DNA of 64,000 nt from Paraburkholderia tropica (GTDB lineage: Bacteria > Pseudomonadota > Gammaproteobacteria > Burkholderiales > Burkholderiaceae): the NCBI RefSeq assembly GCF_914484835.1, contig NZ_CAJZAR010000101.1, positions 124,001 to 188,000 on the forward strand. Reading direction: 5' to 3'. Positions 26,317 through 34,849 of the stretch are shown here, one piece after another. The notes under the pieces are model-generated. The model had not been told where the DNA came from and did not search any database. It was given only the letters and a program-made list of their open reading frames with translations. The position numbers and the translations under genes were made by a program. Numbering within the stretch: the first letter of the stretch is position 1; every line of letters starts with the position of its first letter.

Positions 26317-27496
26317 ATGAGTTCGAGACCTGCGTGTGCGATCCAGTCAGCGCTTTGCGTGATGGCTTGCGCGGCTCAGCCGGCGTTCGCGCAAGGCAGC
26401 GTGACTGCTATACGGCAACGTCGACGAAGCGATGGTCTATGCGAATAACCAGAAAGGCAATTCGAATGTGTATATGCGCAACGGCAATCTGTACGCGTCG
26501 AAATTCGGTTTCAAGGGTAGCGAGCCATTAAGCACCGATCTAAAGGCGATATTCGATCTTCAACAGGGCTTCGATCCGGGAACGGGCGCGCAGCAATCGG
26601 CGGGGTTGGCCTTCAATCGTTATGCGTTTGTCGGGCTTCAGGATACGCGCGCCGGCACGCTGACACTGGGCCGCCAATACACGCCCTACTACCTGCTGGC
26701 TGGCACGCTCGGGCCGGTGACGTATCTCACGGGCGCCACCGGCGCGCATCCCGGCGACATCGACGGTTTCGACACGGATATCCGCGCCAACAGTTCCGTC
26801 ACCTACACGTCGCCGACCATTTCAGGCTTTCGCGGCAGCGTGCAATACGGATTTGGCGGCGTGGCGGGCAGCATGAAAAGCGGCAGTATGTTCAGCGCAG
26901 CGATTCGATACGACGGCGGGCCGCTCTCGATTGGCGCGGGTTATCTGCGCATGAACAATACGGAATACAGCGGCGGTTTCGATCCGGCCGCGAGTGCGTC
27001 GTTTCCGCACTCGGAGTTGAACAACGGCTATCTTTCCGCGCGCAACGTGCAGCATGCCGCGGCGCTCGCGACCTACGCCATCGGCAATCTTCTGCTCGGC
27101 GTGAACTATTCGAATGTCGTGTATCGCCCGGGCGGCCATTCGCTTTTCACCGATACCGCCGTGTTCAATACCTATGGCGCGCTGGCGAGCTATCGGATCA
27201 GTACGCCGTTTGAAATTTCTGGCGGATATAGCTACACGCGCGCATCGACGGCGAATGGCATTCACGATGCGGCTCGTTATCAGCAGATTTCTTTACGCGA
27301 GTTGTATCACCTGTCGAAGCGCACGACGCTGTACACCTTGCAGGCGTATCAGCACGCTTCGGGTCAGACGCTCGGCGTTAAAGGCGCGGGCGATATCATC
27401 GACGCGCTGCCTATCGTGGGCGATTCGCAAAACACGACGCCGTCTTCAACGAGCAATCAGTTTGTCGCGATGTTTGGTATTGCGATTTCATTTTGA
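26317..27496 (+). pseudogene. Gram-negative porin (OmpC-like family), frameshifted near the N-terminus
   Basis: ATG 26317 follows a good ribosome binding site (GAGGTG) and opens a normal signal peptide ending PAFAQ. The mature protein begins QGSVT, but the frame then reads into unrelated codons and stops within 20 codons. Porin sequence (LYGNVDEAMVYANNQ and onward to the terminal Phe of GIAISF) continues in the +1 frame from about 26410 to 27496. A single extra base near 26404-26410 explains it. The remaining ~360 codons are intact, with typical porin beta-strand alternation (FGFKGSEPL, ALGRQYTPYY-like LTLGRQYTPYY). It could be a real null allele, a phase-variable state or a sequencing error; no homopolymer is seen at the site. 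Confidence 0.8.
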
Positions 27497-27513
27497 ATAC
27501 AGGGCGTGAAATT

Positions 27514-27537
27514 CGGCCGGCCGTTTCAGGCCGGCCG
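27514..27537. terminator. Hairpin terminator between porin and SnoaL-like gene
   Basis: CGGCCGGCC (27514-27522) pairs with GGCCGGCCG (27529-27537), a 9-bp perfect stem with the loop GTTTCA. It lies between convergent genes. No long T-tract on either strand, so its efficiency is uncertain. Confidence 0.5.
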
Positions 27538-27553
27538 CATCCACCAGCCTGGA

Positions 27554-27943
27554 TCACCGAAACGCCTCGGCCGCCGCCACCGTATCCAGCGCTTCGCGCA
27601 GCAGCGCGATCTTGCCGTTACGCGCCACAAGCCGCCCCGCGTACATTTGCCGATAGATTTTTCCCGTCGATGGCACGAGCGCTTCCACCTCGTATTCGGC
27701 AAACACCTGCTCCGGCGTTTCAATCAGCCAGCGCACGTTTTTAAACGCGAATTCCGGCACTTTCGCAATCAACGACGCGATAAAACCTTCAATCGCTTCC
27801 GGTCCCTGCGCGCGTCCGTCGATACCCAGCGACTTCAGATAGGGCAATTCCAGCACGCCATCGTCGGCAAACAATGCAGCGGCTGCACGCGGGTCGCGAA
27901 TCGATTCGAGGTAAGCGGCAAGCAGTTCTTTAGCGTGGTTCAT
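27554..27943 (-). CDS. SnoaL-like/NTF2-fold protein, likely polyketide-cyclase or isomerase type
   Basis: The 129-residue protein has a SnoaL-like fold pattern: an N-terminal helix (AKELLAAYLESI), FADDGVLELPY, GPEAIEGFIASL, then beta-strands with FAEYEVEALV and the C-terminal sheet. The start ATG 27943 is preferred; ATG 27970 is in frame but has no ribosome binding site. The gene follows the alpha/beta hydrolase gene by 32 nt on the same strand and is probably co-transcribed. The substrate cannot be told from the sequence; such proteins range from ketosteroid isomerases to enzymes of unknown role. Confidence 0.75.
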   Translation of the reverse strand: MNHAKELLAAYLESIRDPRAAAALFADDGVLELPYLKSLGIDGRAQGPEAIEGFIASLIAKVPEFAFKNVRWLIETPEQVFAEYEVEALVPSTGKIYRQMYAGRLVARNGKIALLREALDTVAAAEAFR

Positions 27944-27975
27944 GATTGGCTCGATAAAAGTGGAATTCATGTGCT

Positions 27976-28941
27976 TTATTGCAGACGCGTCTTCAAAGCG
28001 GTCGCCATTTGCTGCATGGCGGCGCGCGTCGGCGCGTCGGCGGCGAGCACGTTGAGCAAGCCGAAGTCGTGGATCGTCCCCTTGTACTGCGTGGTCGTCA
28101 CCTCGTTGCCTGCCTGATCGAGCCGATGTCCGTAGGCTTCGCCTTCGTCGCGCAGCACGTCGAATTGCGCCGTCTGAATCAGTGCGGGCGGCAAGTCCTT
28201 CAACTCGTCGAGCGTGGCGCGCAGCGGCGATGCGTAGCGTTCGTTGCGCTCGCCCGCGTCGGTCGTGTACGCGTTCCAGAACCACTTCATCATCGCGCGG
28301 CTCAGGAAGTAGCCGTTTTCGAAGGCCTCGTACGAAGCGTTGTCGAACGCGTGATCCGTCACCGGCCACATGAGCCCCTGGAAGCGGATGGCCGGGCCGT
28401 TGCGGTCCTTCGCCATCTGGCTCACGACCGCGGCCATATTGCCGCCCACGCTGTTGCCGACGACCGCCAGCCGCGCGCCATCGACGCCGATTTCCGCACC
28501 ATGCGCGGCGACCCACTTCGTCGCGGCAAAGGCTTCGTTGATGGCGACCGGATAACGCGCTTCGGGCGAAGGCGTGTATTCGACGAACACCGCCGCCGCG
28601 CCGGACTGCACGACGAGATCGCGAACGAGACGCTCATGCGTCGGGTAATCGCCGAGAATCCAGCCGCCGCCGTGGAAGAACATGAAGACGGGCAGCACGC
28701 CGCGCGCGCCCTGCGGCTTGACGATGACGAGCGGCACGACGCGGCCATCCTGTTCGATCGTGCGGCGCGTGACGTCGATGCCGGAAACGTCGACTTCGAC
28801 GCTGCGCTGCGCGCCTGCGAGGACTTCGCGCGCGTCGGCGGGCGTGAGCGTTTCGATCGCCGGGCCGGTGCCGCTGTTGAGCGCGTCGAGGAACGCGGCG
28901 GTGGCAGTATCGGGCGTGTTCGGCGTGGTTTGCGTGTTCAT
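27976..28941 (-). CDS. Alpha/beta hydrolase of the hormone-sensitive-lipase family
   Basis: The 321-residue protein starts at ATG 28941, with AAGGAG 8 nt upstream. HSL-family marks: oxyanion-hole motif FFHGGGW, nucleophile in VVGNSVGGN (Ser within GNSVG), acid Asp in FDVLRDEG and base His in GTIHDFG. There is no signal peptide, so it is cytoplasmic. It likely hydrolyses short-chain esters or lactones. It is the first gene of a two-gene unit with the SnoaL-like protein. Confidence 0.88.
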   Translation of the reverse strand: MNTQTTPNTPDTATAAFLDALNSGTGPAIETLTPADAREVLAGAQRSVEVDVSGIDVTRRTIEQDGRVVPLVIVKPQGARGVLPVFMFFHGGGWILGDYPTHERLVRDLVVQSGAAAVFVEYTPSPEARYPVAINEAFAATKWVAAHGAEIGVDGARLAVVGNSVGGNMAAVVSQMAKDRNGPAIRFQGLMWPVTDHAFDNASYEAFENGYFLSRAMMKWFWNAYTTDAGERNERYASPLRATLDELKDLPPALIQTAQFDVLRDEGEAYGHRLDQAGNEVTTTQYKGTIHDFGLLNVLAADAPTRAAMQQMATALKTRLQ

Positions 28942-29543
28942 CGTGATGCTCCTTTCCGTTGGGTTGAGTGGCTGGCGACTTCATGTCGTGCAGCGATGGA
29001 AAGGAGAATACGGATCGGGAGATATTTGCGAAATAGAAGTGTTTGAAACCTATCGTTGCACAAATGCAATGATAGGCCGAGGCCTGATACGCGCATGGCC
29101 CAAATAAAACGCGAATAGCGGGCCTATATGCGGTTTTATTTGAATTGCATGCGTGAAGACTATGCGCCGGCAGTGATTATCGGCACGTTAAAGAGAATTC
29201 TTTAGGGTAATGAATCGATTTTTATTCGCGCCACGCGGCGATACGCCGATTGATCGGCGATATCCGAGTATTTCAGCATTAAGACAACAGCCTCTATTCG
29301 ACGCTTAACGAGCGATTCTTCTTGTGTAGAATCACGCGACTCGTTGGTTTATTGATTATATTTCTGCGCAATGCCTCTCTCTTCGGCTGCACACAGCCAG
29401 AAAAAAGTCATTGTCGGCATTGATAATCTGAATTTGCGCGAGATATTCCGGTCTGGCTTATCGTCAGTTGGCCCTGGCCACTGCGATGAGCGCGCGAACC
29501 CAAAACATCGTATCCATCATCCCGATCGTCAGGAGAGCTTTTC
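28942..29543. other. Divergent intergenic region, AT-rich, with inverted repeats
   Basis: 602 nt between the HSL hydrolase and the DUF2844 gene. No gene is supported. Two inverted repeats are seen: CGCCGAT-TG-ATCGGCG (29244-29259) and GATTCT-8 nt-AGAATC (29314-29333), the second nested in ACGAG/CTCGT. The region 29100-29400 is clearly more AT-rich than its surroundings. It should contain promoters for both directions. Confidence 0.45.
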
Positions 29544-30086
29544 GTGAATCGCTTGCGTTGTGCGTCTGTGTCCGCCGTTCTGCCCGCCGCCACCCGTGCC
29601 ACCGCACGGGCCATCGTGCTGGCAATCGGCAGCGTCTTCTGCATCGCTGCCCATGCGGAGCTCGGCGGCCTGCCGACACTGCCCGCGACCAGCGCCCAGA
29701 CGTCCAGCGCGCTTTCGCTGCAGGCAACGTCCAGCGCCTCGACCACCAGCACGTCCACGAGCACATCCACCACCTACACGGTGCGCGAATCGACGCTCGA
29801 AAACGGCGTCACGGAACGCGAATATCTGAACGTCGACGGCACCGTGTTCGCGCTGGCGTGGGACGGTCCTTACATGCCCGATCTGCGCAGCTTCATGGGC
29901 AGCACGATCTTCTCCGAATACGTGAGCGCGCTGCAGAATCAGACCCGCCTGCAGCGCAACGGCGGCGTGAATATCAGCACCGATGACTTCGTCGTGCAGG
30001 TGCAAGGCCATCAACGGCACTTCCATGGCCGGGCCTGGCTGCCCTCGCTGCTGCCGTCCGGCGTCAGTTCGACCGTGATTCAGTGA
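29544..30086 (+). CDS. DUF2844 family exported protein
   Basis: The 180-residue protein starts at GTG 29544, with AGGAG 8 nt upstream. It has an N-terminal signal peptide ending at CIAAHA, a Ser/Thr-rich stretch (STSTSTSTT) and the family core TVREYLNVDGTVFALAWDGP-like segment (here EREYLNVDG, VFALAWDGPYMPDL), followed by a C-terminal part with WLPSLLPSGV. DUF2844 proteins are small exported proteins of unknown function, found in Burkholderia beside DUF3443 genes, as here. The stop overlaps the in-frame GTG of the DUF3443 gene by 4 nt, indicating translational coupling and a joint role. Confidence 0.85.
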   Translation: MNRLRCASVSAVLPAATRATARAIVLAIGSVFCIAAHAELGGLPTLPATSAQTSSALSLQATSSASTTSTSTSTSTTYTVRESTLENGVTEREYLNVDGTVFALAWDGPYMPDLRSFMGSTIFSEYVSALQNQTRLQRNGGVNISTDDFVVQVQGHQRHFHGRAWLPSLLPSGVSSTVIQ

Positions 30087-31561
30087 TCGCCGCATCGTTG
30101 CCGCGCGGCATTCATGCGATGCCGCGCCATGCGTGTGTCTTCTTTCGCTCTCGTTTTTTTCGCCCTATTCCAGTCATGACGACCCTGTTTTCTCTCGCGG
30201 TGCTCGCCGGCGGTGTCGCGCGCCTCACGAATCTCTTTCCTGCCGACGGCGCTTCGCTTCAACGCGTGTTCCGGTTTGCGCCGCGCCGTGCGGCAGCCGG
30301 CCTGACCGCGTGCGGCCTGATGCTTGCTCTGGCGGCATGTGGCGGCGGCGGTTCGTCGAGCGACGATAGCTCGACCACGACATCGACGACCACGAGTTCG
30401 ACGCAATCGCCGGTTACCGTCAGCGCCTCCAACACCATGACCGTCACCGTGGAGCAGAGCCTCAGCACCTATCCGAACCTGCCCTTCGTCTCGGTGACCG
30501 TTTGCGCGCCCGGGAGCACGACCCTTTGCAACACCATCGATCATGTGTTGCTCGATACCGGCTCCACGGGTCTGCGCGTGCTGTCGTCGGCGCTGAGCAG
30601 CACGACGCTGGCCGGTATGCCGCGCGAGCAATTGGCATCGTCGGGCAATTACATCGACGCCTGCGGCCAGTTCGTCAGCGGCTATACCTGGGGCGCCGTG
30701 CGCACCGGCGACGTGCAGTTGGGAAGTCAGACCGCGTCGAGCGTGCCGCTCGAGGTGATCGGCGACTCGGCAGCGGGCACGGCGCCGACGGCGTGCTCCA
30801 ACCGCGGCTCGGACATGGGCACCGTCAGCCAATTGGGCGCGAACGGCATTCTGGGCCTGCAGGGGCAGATACGCGATTGCGGGACAAACTGTGTGACCAG
30901 CACGGCGTCGAAGTACTATTTCGCCTGTGCGAGCGGCGCGAGTTGTTCGACGGCGAGCACGGTGCCGCTGAGCCAGCAGGTGACGAATCCGGTCAGCATG
31001 CTGGGCAGCGGCTACAACAACGGCATCGTGCTCTCGATGCCGACCGTGTCGGACAGCGGCCAGGCGACGGCCTCGGGCACGCTTTATCTCGGCGTCGGCA
31101 CGCAGACGAACAATACGATTGCTTCACTCAGCCAGATTCCGCTCGACGCGAACTTCGAGTTCCAGGCGACGTATGGCGGCACCGCCAACCAGTACAGCTT
31201 CATCGACTCGGGCACGAACTTCCTGTACTTCCAGGACAGCTCGATCACCCAATGCACTGGCTCGACGTATAGCGGCTATTACTGTCCCTCGTCGGTTCAG
31301 ACGGAATCGGTGACGTTCGCGCCGAACAGCAGCGCGAGCAGTTCCAGCGGCTCCTATACCGGTACGTTCAAGGTCGGCAATGTGAGCTCACTGCTCAGCA
31401 GCAGCGTGTTTGCGTTCAACGACATCGCGGTGTACGGCCTGGTCGAAGGCGGCCTCGATTTCGGCATGCCGTTCTTCTATGGCCGCTACGTGGTGATCAA
31501 GAACGAAAGCTCGTCCGGTGCTGGCGACGCTTACGCGGCGTTTGCTTCGAACGGCGCGTAA
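30083..31561 (+). CDS. DUF3443 family lipoprotein with pepsin-like Asp motifs
   Basis: 492 codons from the GTG overlapping the upstream stop; the true start may be ATG 30178 or GTG 30266, which would give a compact lipoprotein signal. The lipobox is LAAC (Cys86), followed by GGGGSSS and a Ser/Thr linker. The body resembles the pepsin fold: LLDTGSTGLRV (Asp158), NGILGLQG and a second FIDSGTNFLYF (Asp375), the three best-known signatures of family A1 aspartic proteases. Cys residues around them could form disulfides. The family is annotated as unknown function; a cell-envelope protease or protease-derived binding protein is my inference. It is paired with DUF2844. Confidence 0.85.
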   Translation: MIAASLPRGIHAMPRHACVFFRSRFFRPIPVMTTLFSLAVLAGGVARLTNLFPADGASLQRVFRFAPRRAAAGLTACGLMLALAACGGGGSSSDDSSTTTSTTTSSTQSPVTVSASNTMTVTVEQSLSTYPNLPFVSVTVCAPGSTTLCNTIDHVLLDTGSTGLRVLSSALSSTTLAGMPREQLASSGNYIDACGQFVSGYTWGAVRTGDVQLGSQTASSVPLEVIGDSAAGTAPTACSNRGSDMGTVSQLGANGILGLQGQIRDCGTNCVTSTASKYYFACASGASCSTASTVPLSQQVTNPVSMLGSGYNNGIVLSMPTVSDSGQATASGTLYLGVGTQTNNTIASLSQIPLDANFEFQATYGGTANQYSFIDSGTNFLYFQDSSITQCTGSTYSGYYCPSSVQTESVTFAPNSSASSSSGSYTGTFKVGNVSSLLSSSVFAFNDIAVYGLVEGGLDFGMPFFYGRYVVIKNESSSGAGDAYAAFASNGA

Positions 31562-31640
31562 CGATGTGCGTCGGGTGACTTTTAAGCTGCACATTGCAGC
31601 GAAGCTGCCAATCGATACGCCCTTACATTGACTATCGTTT

Positions 31641-31710
31641 CAGCGCTTGATGCAACGAGCGCTTTTTCAAACGCCCTCCCGGTCCGCCGGGAGGGCGTTT
31701 CGTTTTGGCT
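31641..31710. terminator. Double terminator after the DUF3443 gene
   Basis: First hairpin: AGCGCT (31642-31647) pairs with AGCGCT (31658-31663), followed by TTTT. Second and stronger: ACGCCCTCCCGG (31671-31682) with CCGGGAGGGCGT (31687-31698), a 12-bp stem with a 4-nt loop followed by TTTCGTTTT. They lie between convergent genes and end the DUF2844-DUF3443 operon; the second has an A-rich 5' flank that can serve the minus strand too. Confidence 0.85.
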
Positions 31711-31726
31711 CCTGCAATCACGGCAA

Positions 31727-33091
31727 TCAACGCGACGCGTCGCGCGCCACTGTATCGAGCGGCTCCGTGATTGTCAGCAAAATAAGGAACGTCAGTGCGG
31801 AAATCGCCGACATGAAGACGAACACAGAGTCCCATCCAAAGTGATCGAGCAGCAAGCCCGCGATGAATGGCGTCGCCGCGCCGCCGAGCTGTCCGCCCAT
31901 ATTGACGATCGCATTCGCCAGCGGGAATTTCGCCTTGGCGACAAACGACGTCGGATAGACCATGTATGCGGAGAATCCGATGCTCAGCGCCACGCCCGCC
32001 ATAAAGATCAGGAATCCGTACAATATCGGCGAAGCAGGCGATTGAATCAGCACGACCATCATCAGCGCGGTCGCCACGGCGGAGAACATCATGCCGGGCT
32101 TGCGGCGCTTGCCGAGCGCGCGATCCGAAAGCCAACCGCCGAGAATATTGCCGACTACCGCGCCCACCCAGGGCGCCGCCGCCACCAGTCCCGTCCCTGC
32201 CACGCTGAACTTTTTCACGTTGAGCAGGTAAGTCGGAATCCACGCGAGCATCACGCTCGAAATGCCGAGCTGGCAGCAATAGCCGAGTGCGCAGCCATAG
32301 ATGTTCCAGGAGCTGACCACCGCGCGCGTCGTTTCGAGCGGCTTCTCTTTGCGCACGCGCGTCAGCCGGTCGAGCCACGGCATCGCTTTCGTGCGTTCGA
32401 TGCGCATGGCGGCGCCCGCCTGCGGACTCGCCTTGTCGATGAGTTCGAGCTCCGCCTCGTTCACGCCACGGCTGTCGGCCGGTTTGTCGGCCACCATCAG
32501 ATACCAGACGATCGAAAACAGCACGCCCGGCACCGCGAACACGAGGAAAATCGCCTGCCAGCCCCACACCGAAATAATCGCCACACCGAGAATCGGCGTG
32601 ATGACCGGGCCGAATTTCACGGACGACAGGAACAGCCCCGAAGCGGTGCCCTTCTCCTTCGCGGGAAACCAGCTATTGATCGTGGCCGCAATGCCGAGCG
32701 GCAGCGGACCTTCGGCGAAACCCAGCGCGAGGCGGCAGAGCTTGAGCGAAAAGAGCGACCCCGCCACGCCGGTCAGCGCCGTGGCGATGGAGGTCAGGAT
32801 CATCGAAATGGGCAGCGCGCGGCGCACGCCGAAGCGCGAAATGATCAGCGCCGACGGCAATTGCGCGAGCGCATACGCAATCAGGAACACGCTGACGAGC
32901 GCACCGGCTTCGGTGTTCGTCATCGCGAACTCTTTGCGCAGGAATGGCAGCGCGATGCCGAGATTCGCGCGATCGGCGGCGGCCACCGTATAAATCAGGA
33001 AAAAGAGGGTCGCGACAACCCAACGATAGCGCGTGGGACGCGCCGAAGCCGCAAGGGCGTTCGACGCCTGCAACGCAGTGTCTTTTCTCAT
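31727..33091 (-). CDS. MFS permease, anion:cation symporter (ACS) type
   Basis: The 454-residue protein starts at ATG 33091, with GGAG 8 nt upstream. It has twelve predicted membrane segments, the ACS-type first loop (ADRANLGIALPFLRKEF) and GFAEGPLPLGIAATINSWFP in the fifth segment, as in glucarate, hexuronate and aromatic-acid permeases. It is co-transcribed with the RraA-type gene 62 nt upstream, so it probably imports the acid consumed by that aldolase pathway. The specific substrate cannot be read from the sequence. Confidence 0.88.
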   Translation of the reverse strand: MRKDTALQASNALAASARPTRYRWVVATLFFLIYTVAAADRANLGIALPFLRKEFAMTNTEAGALVSVFLIAYALAQLPSALIISRFGVRRALPISMILTSIATALTGVAGSLFSLKLCRLALGFAEGPLPLGIAATINSWFPAKEKGTASGLFLSSVKFGPVITPILGVAIISVWGWQAIFLVFAVPGVLFSIVWYLMVADKPADSRGVNEAELELIDKASPQAGAAMRIERTKAMPWLDRLTRVRKEKPLETTRAVVSSWNIYGCALGYCCQLGISSVMLAWIPTYLLNVKKFSVAGTGLVAAAPWVGAVVGNILGGWLSDRALGKRRKPGMMFSAVATALMMVVLIQSPASPILYGFLIFMAGVALSIGFSAYMVYPTSFVAKAKFPLANAIVNMGGQLGGAATPFIAGLLLDHFGWDSVFVFMSAISALTFLILLTITEPLDTVARDASR

Positions 33092-33153
33092 GTGTCTCGC
33101 TCCATTTTTTCTATTCTGCGTGACCCTGTCGGGTCCGGGTGATGCGGTTCTTG

Positions 33154-33804
33154 CTACGTCAAATCGAAACGGCGCAGCGTCGCTTCGAGCCCGAGCAGTT
33201 CGACTGTCGTCGCGCCCTCGCGGATCTTCGCGCGGAACGCCTGCTCTTTTTCCTCTCGCGCGCGGCTCACCTGCACGACGCGCTCGACATCGTGCTGCGG
33301 CACCACCACCACGCCGTCGATATCGCCGACAACGATGTCGCCCGGTTGAATCCGCACATCGCCGATCGTGACGGGCACATTGAGCTTGCCCGGCTGATTC
33401 TTGCCCGTGCCCTTGATGCAAAGGCCGCGCGCAAAGACCGGAAAGCCCTGTTCGATGATCGTGCGTGCATCGCGCACCGCGCCGTGAATCACGAGCCCGG
33501 CCAAGCCCTTCTGCAGCGCGAGTTCGGTGAACACGTCGCCCCACGGGCCGGCTTCGAGAAAGCCCTTCGCATCGACGACGAGCACGTCGCCCGGTTTCAC
33601 CTTCAGCATGGCGTAGTGCAGCATCAGGTTGTCGCCGGGACGCGTGTCCACGGTGACGGCCGGACCGGCCACGCACATCGACGGATGAATGGGTTTGATG
33701 CCGCTGTCGAGCGCTCCATGGGCGCCCTGGGCTTCGTAAACGGTCGCGCTGCCCAGTGCGCGCAGCGCCGCGATGAGGTCGCCAGGTGTCTCGTAACTGC
33801 TCAT
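33154..33804 (-). CDS. RraA-family 4-hydroxy-4-methyl-2-oxoglutarate/oxaloacetate aldolase
   Basis: The 216-residue protein starts at ATG 33804 (MSSYETPGD). The RraA/HMG-aldolase core is intact: ATVYEAQG near the start, GPWGDVFTELALQKG, and the metal-site motif GAVRDART with Arg and Asp. Class II pyruvate aldolases of this family split 4-carboxy-4-hydroxy-2-oxoadipate or HMG to pyruvate plus oxaloacetate/pyruvate in protocatechuate-4,5 and gallate pathways; others are oxaloacetate decarboxylases or RNase E regulators. The neighbouring permease and amidohydrolase favour the catabolic role. It is divergent from the LysR gene across 90 nt. Confidence 0.85.
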   Translation of the reverse strand: MSSYETPGDLIAALRALGSATVYEAQGAHGALDSGIKPIHPSMCVAGPAVTVDTRPGDNLMLHYAMLKVKPGDVLVVDAKGFLEAGPWGDVFTELALQKGLAGLVIHGAVRDARTIIEQGFPVFARGLCIKGTGKNQPGKLNVPVTIGDVRIQPGDIVVGDIDGVVVVPQHDVERVVQVSRAREEKEQAFRAKIREGATTVELLGLEATLRRFDLT

Positions 33805-33894
33805 GTTTGTCTTTTGAAATTTGATCGTGCCGCTAGTTTTAGATAAAGTTTCAGCAACATCAAACATCGTTTTCTGAGCCTAAGTTCAATAAAA

Positions 33895-34788
33895 ATGAAT
33901 CTTCGTCAGGTTCGCTACTTTTGTGCGGTGGTCGAAGCGGGCAGCGCGTCGGCCGCCGCCGACGCGTTGTATGTTGCGCCGACCGCCATCAGCATGCAGT
34001 TGTCCCAACTCGAAGCGCACCTGGGCGGCGAGTTGTTCGACCGCTCGCGCAGGCCGATGGAACTCACGTCGCTCGGCAAATACTTCTATCCGCGCGCGAA
34101 AGAACTGCTGTCGCATTTCGGACGGCTCGACGACGAGGCGCGCGGCATCGCATCGGGCCAGCGCGGCTGGCTCGGCATCGGCTTCGTGCGTTCGGTCGCG
34201 TATTCGATCCTGCCCGCCGCGGTGCGTCGGTTCCGCGAAACGTGTCCCGATGTACATCTCGACCTCGTTGAAGCGCTCTCCGAATATCAGCCCGAGCGCT
34301 TGCGGCAGGGCCGGATCGATCTCGGCATTTCGCGCTTTATCGGCCCGCTCGATCCTCACACCGATCTCGACTACACGGTCATGCTCAACGAGCCCTTCGT
34401 CGCCGTCGTGCCGGTCGGCGATCCGCTCGCCAAACAGCGCTCGGTCACGGCGGCCGAGCTCTCGCGCCTGCCGTTCATCCACTATCCGAAAGACTCGCGC
34501 AGCCCGTTCGGCCAGCAACTGCTCACCGCGCTCAAGGCGGCCGGCGGCGAGCCGCGCGTCGCCCATGAGGCGATCGAGATCCACACGGCGCTCGCGCTGG
34601 TGGGTGCGGGGCTAGGCGCCACGCTGGTCGGCCGCTCGACCGCGAAGAACAATCGGCGCGACGTGCGCTTCATTCCCGTCAAGGATCTCGATCTGCATAC
34701 GAAGCTCGTGATGATCACGCGCGCGAGCGACGATAACCGGCTGATCGCCACGTTCCGCGAAGCGATGGCGTCCACGCGCATGGGCTAA
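33895..34788 (+). CDS. LysR-family transcriptional regulator
   Basis: The 297-residue protein has an N-terminal winged helix (MNLRQVRYFCAVVEAGSASAAADALYV) and a substrate-binding domain of the CbnR/CatR sort that begins GWLGIGFVRSVAYSILP. The ligand-domain wording resembles regulators of aromatic catabolism. It is divergent from the RraA-permease operon and convergent with the amidohydrolase-permease operon, so it probably controls one or both. Confidence 0.9.
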   Translation: MNLRQVRYFCAVVEAGSASAAADALYVAPTAISMQLSQLEAHLGGELFDRSRRPMELTSLGKYFYPRAKELLSHFGRLDDEARGIASGQRGWLGIGFVRSVAYSILPAAVRRFRETCPDVHLDLVEALSEYQPERLRQGRIDLGISRFIGPLDPHTDLDYTVMLNEPFVAVVPVGDPLAKQRSVTAAELSRLPFIHYPKDSRSPFGQQLLTALKAAGGEPRVAHEAIEIHTALALVGAGLGATLVGRSTAKNNRRDVRFIPVKDLDLHTKLVMITRASDDNRLIATFREAMASTRMG

Positions 34789-34849
34789 GCGGGCGCTCGT
34801 CCGCTTACGCCGCGCGCGCCATGTCTTCATGCAGCCTGTTTTTATTTAG

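Noticed and set aside
33092..33676. Extension of the MFS permease frame into the RraA gene
   Set aside because: ATG 33091 has a good ribosome binding site and starts directly before TM1; the extension shadows RraA.
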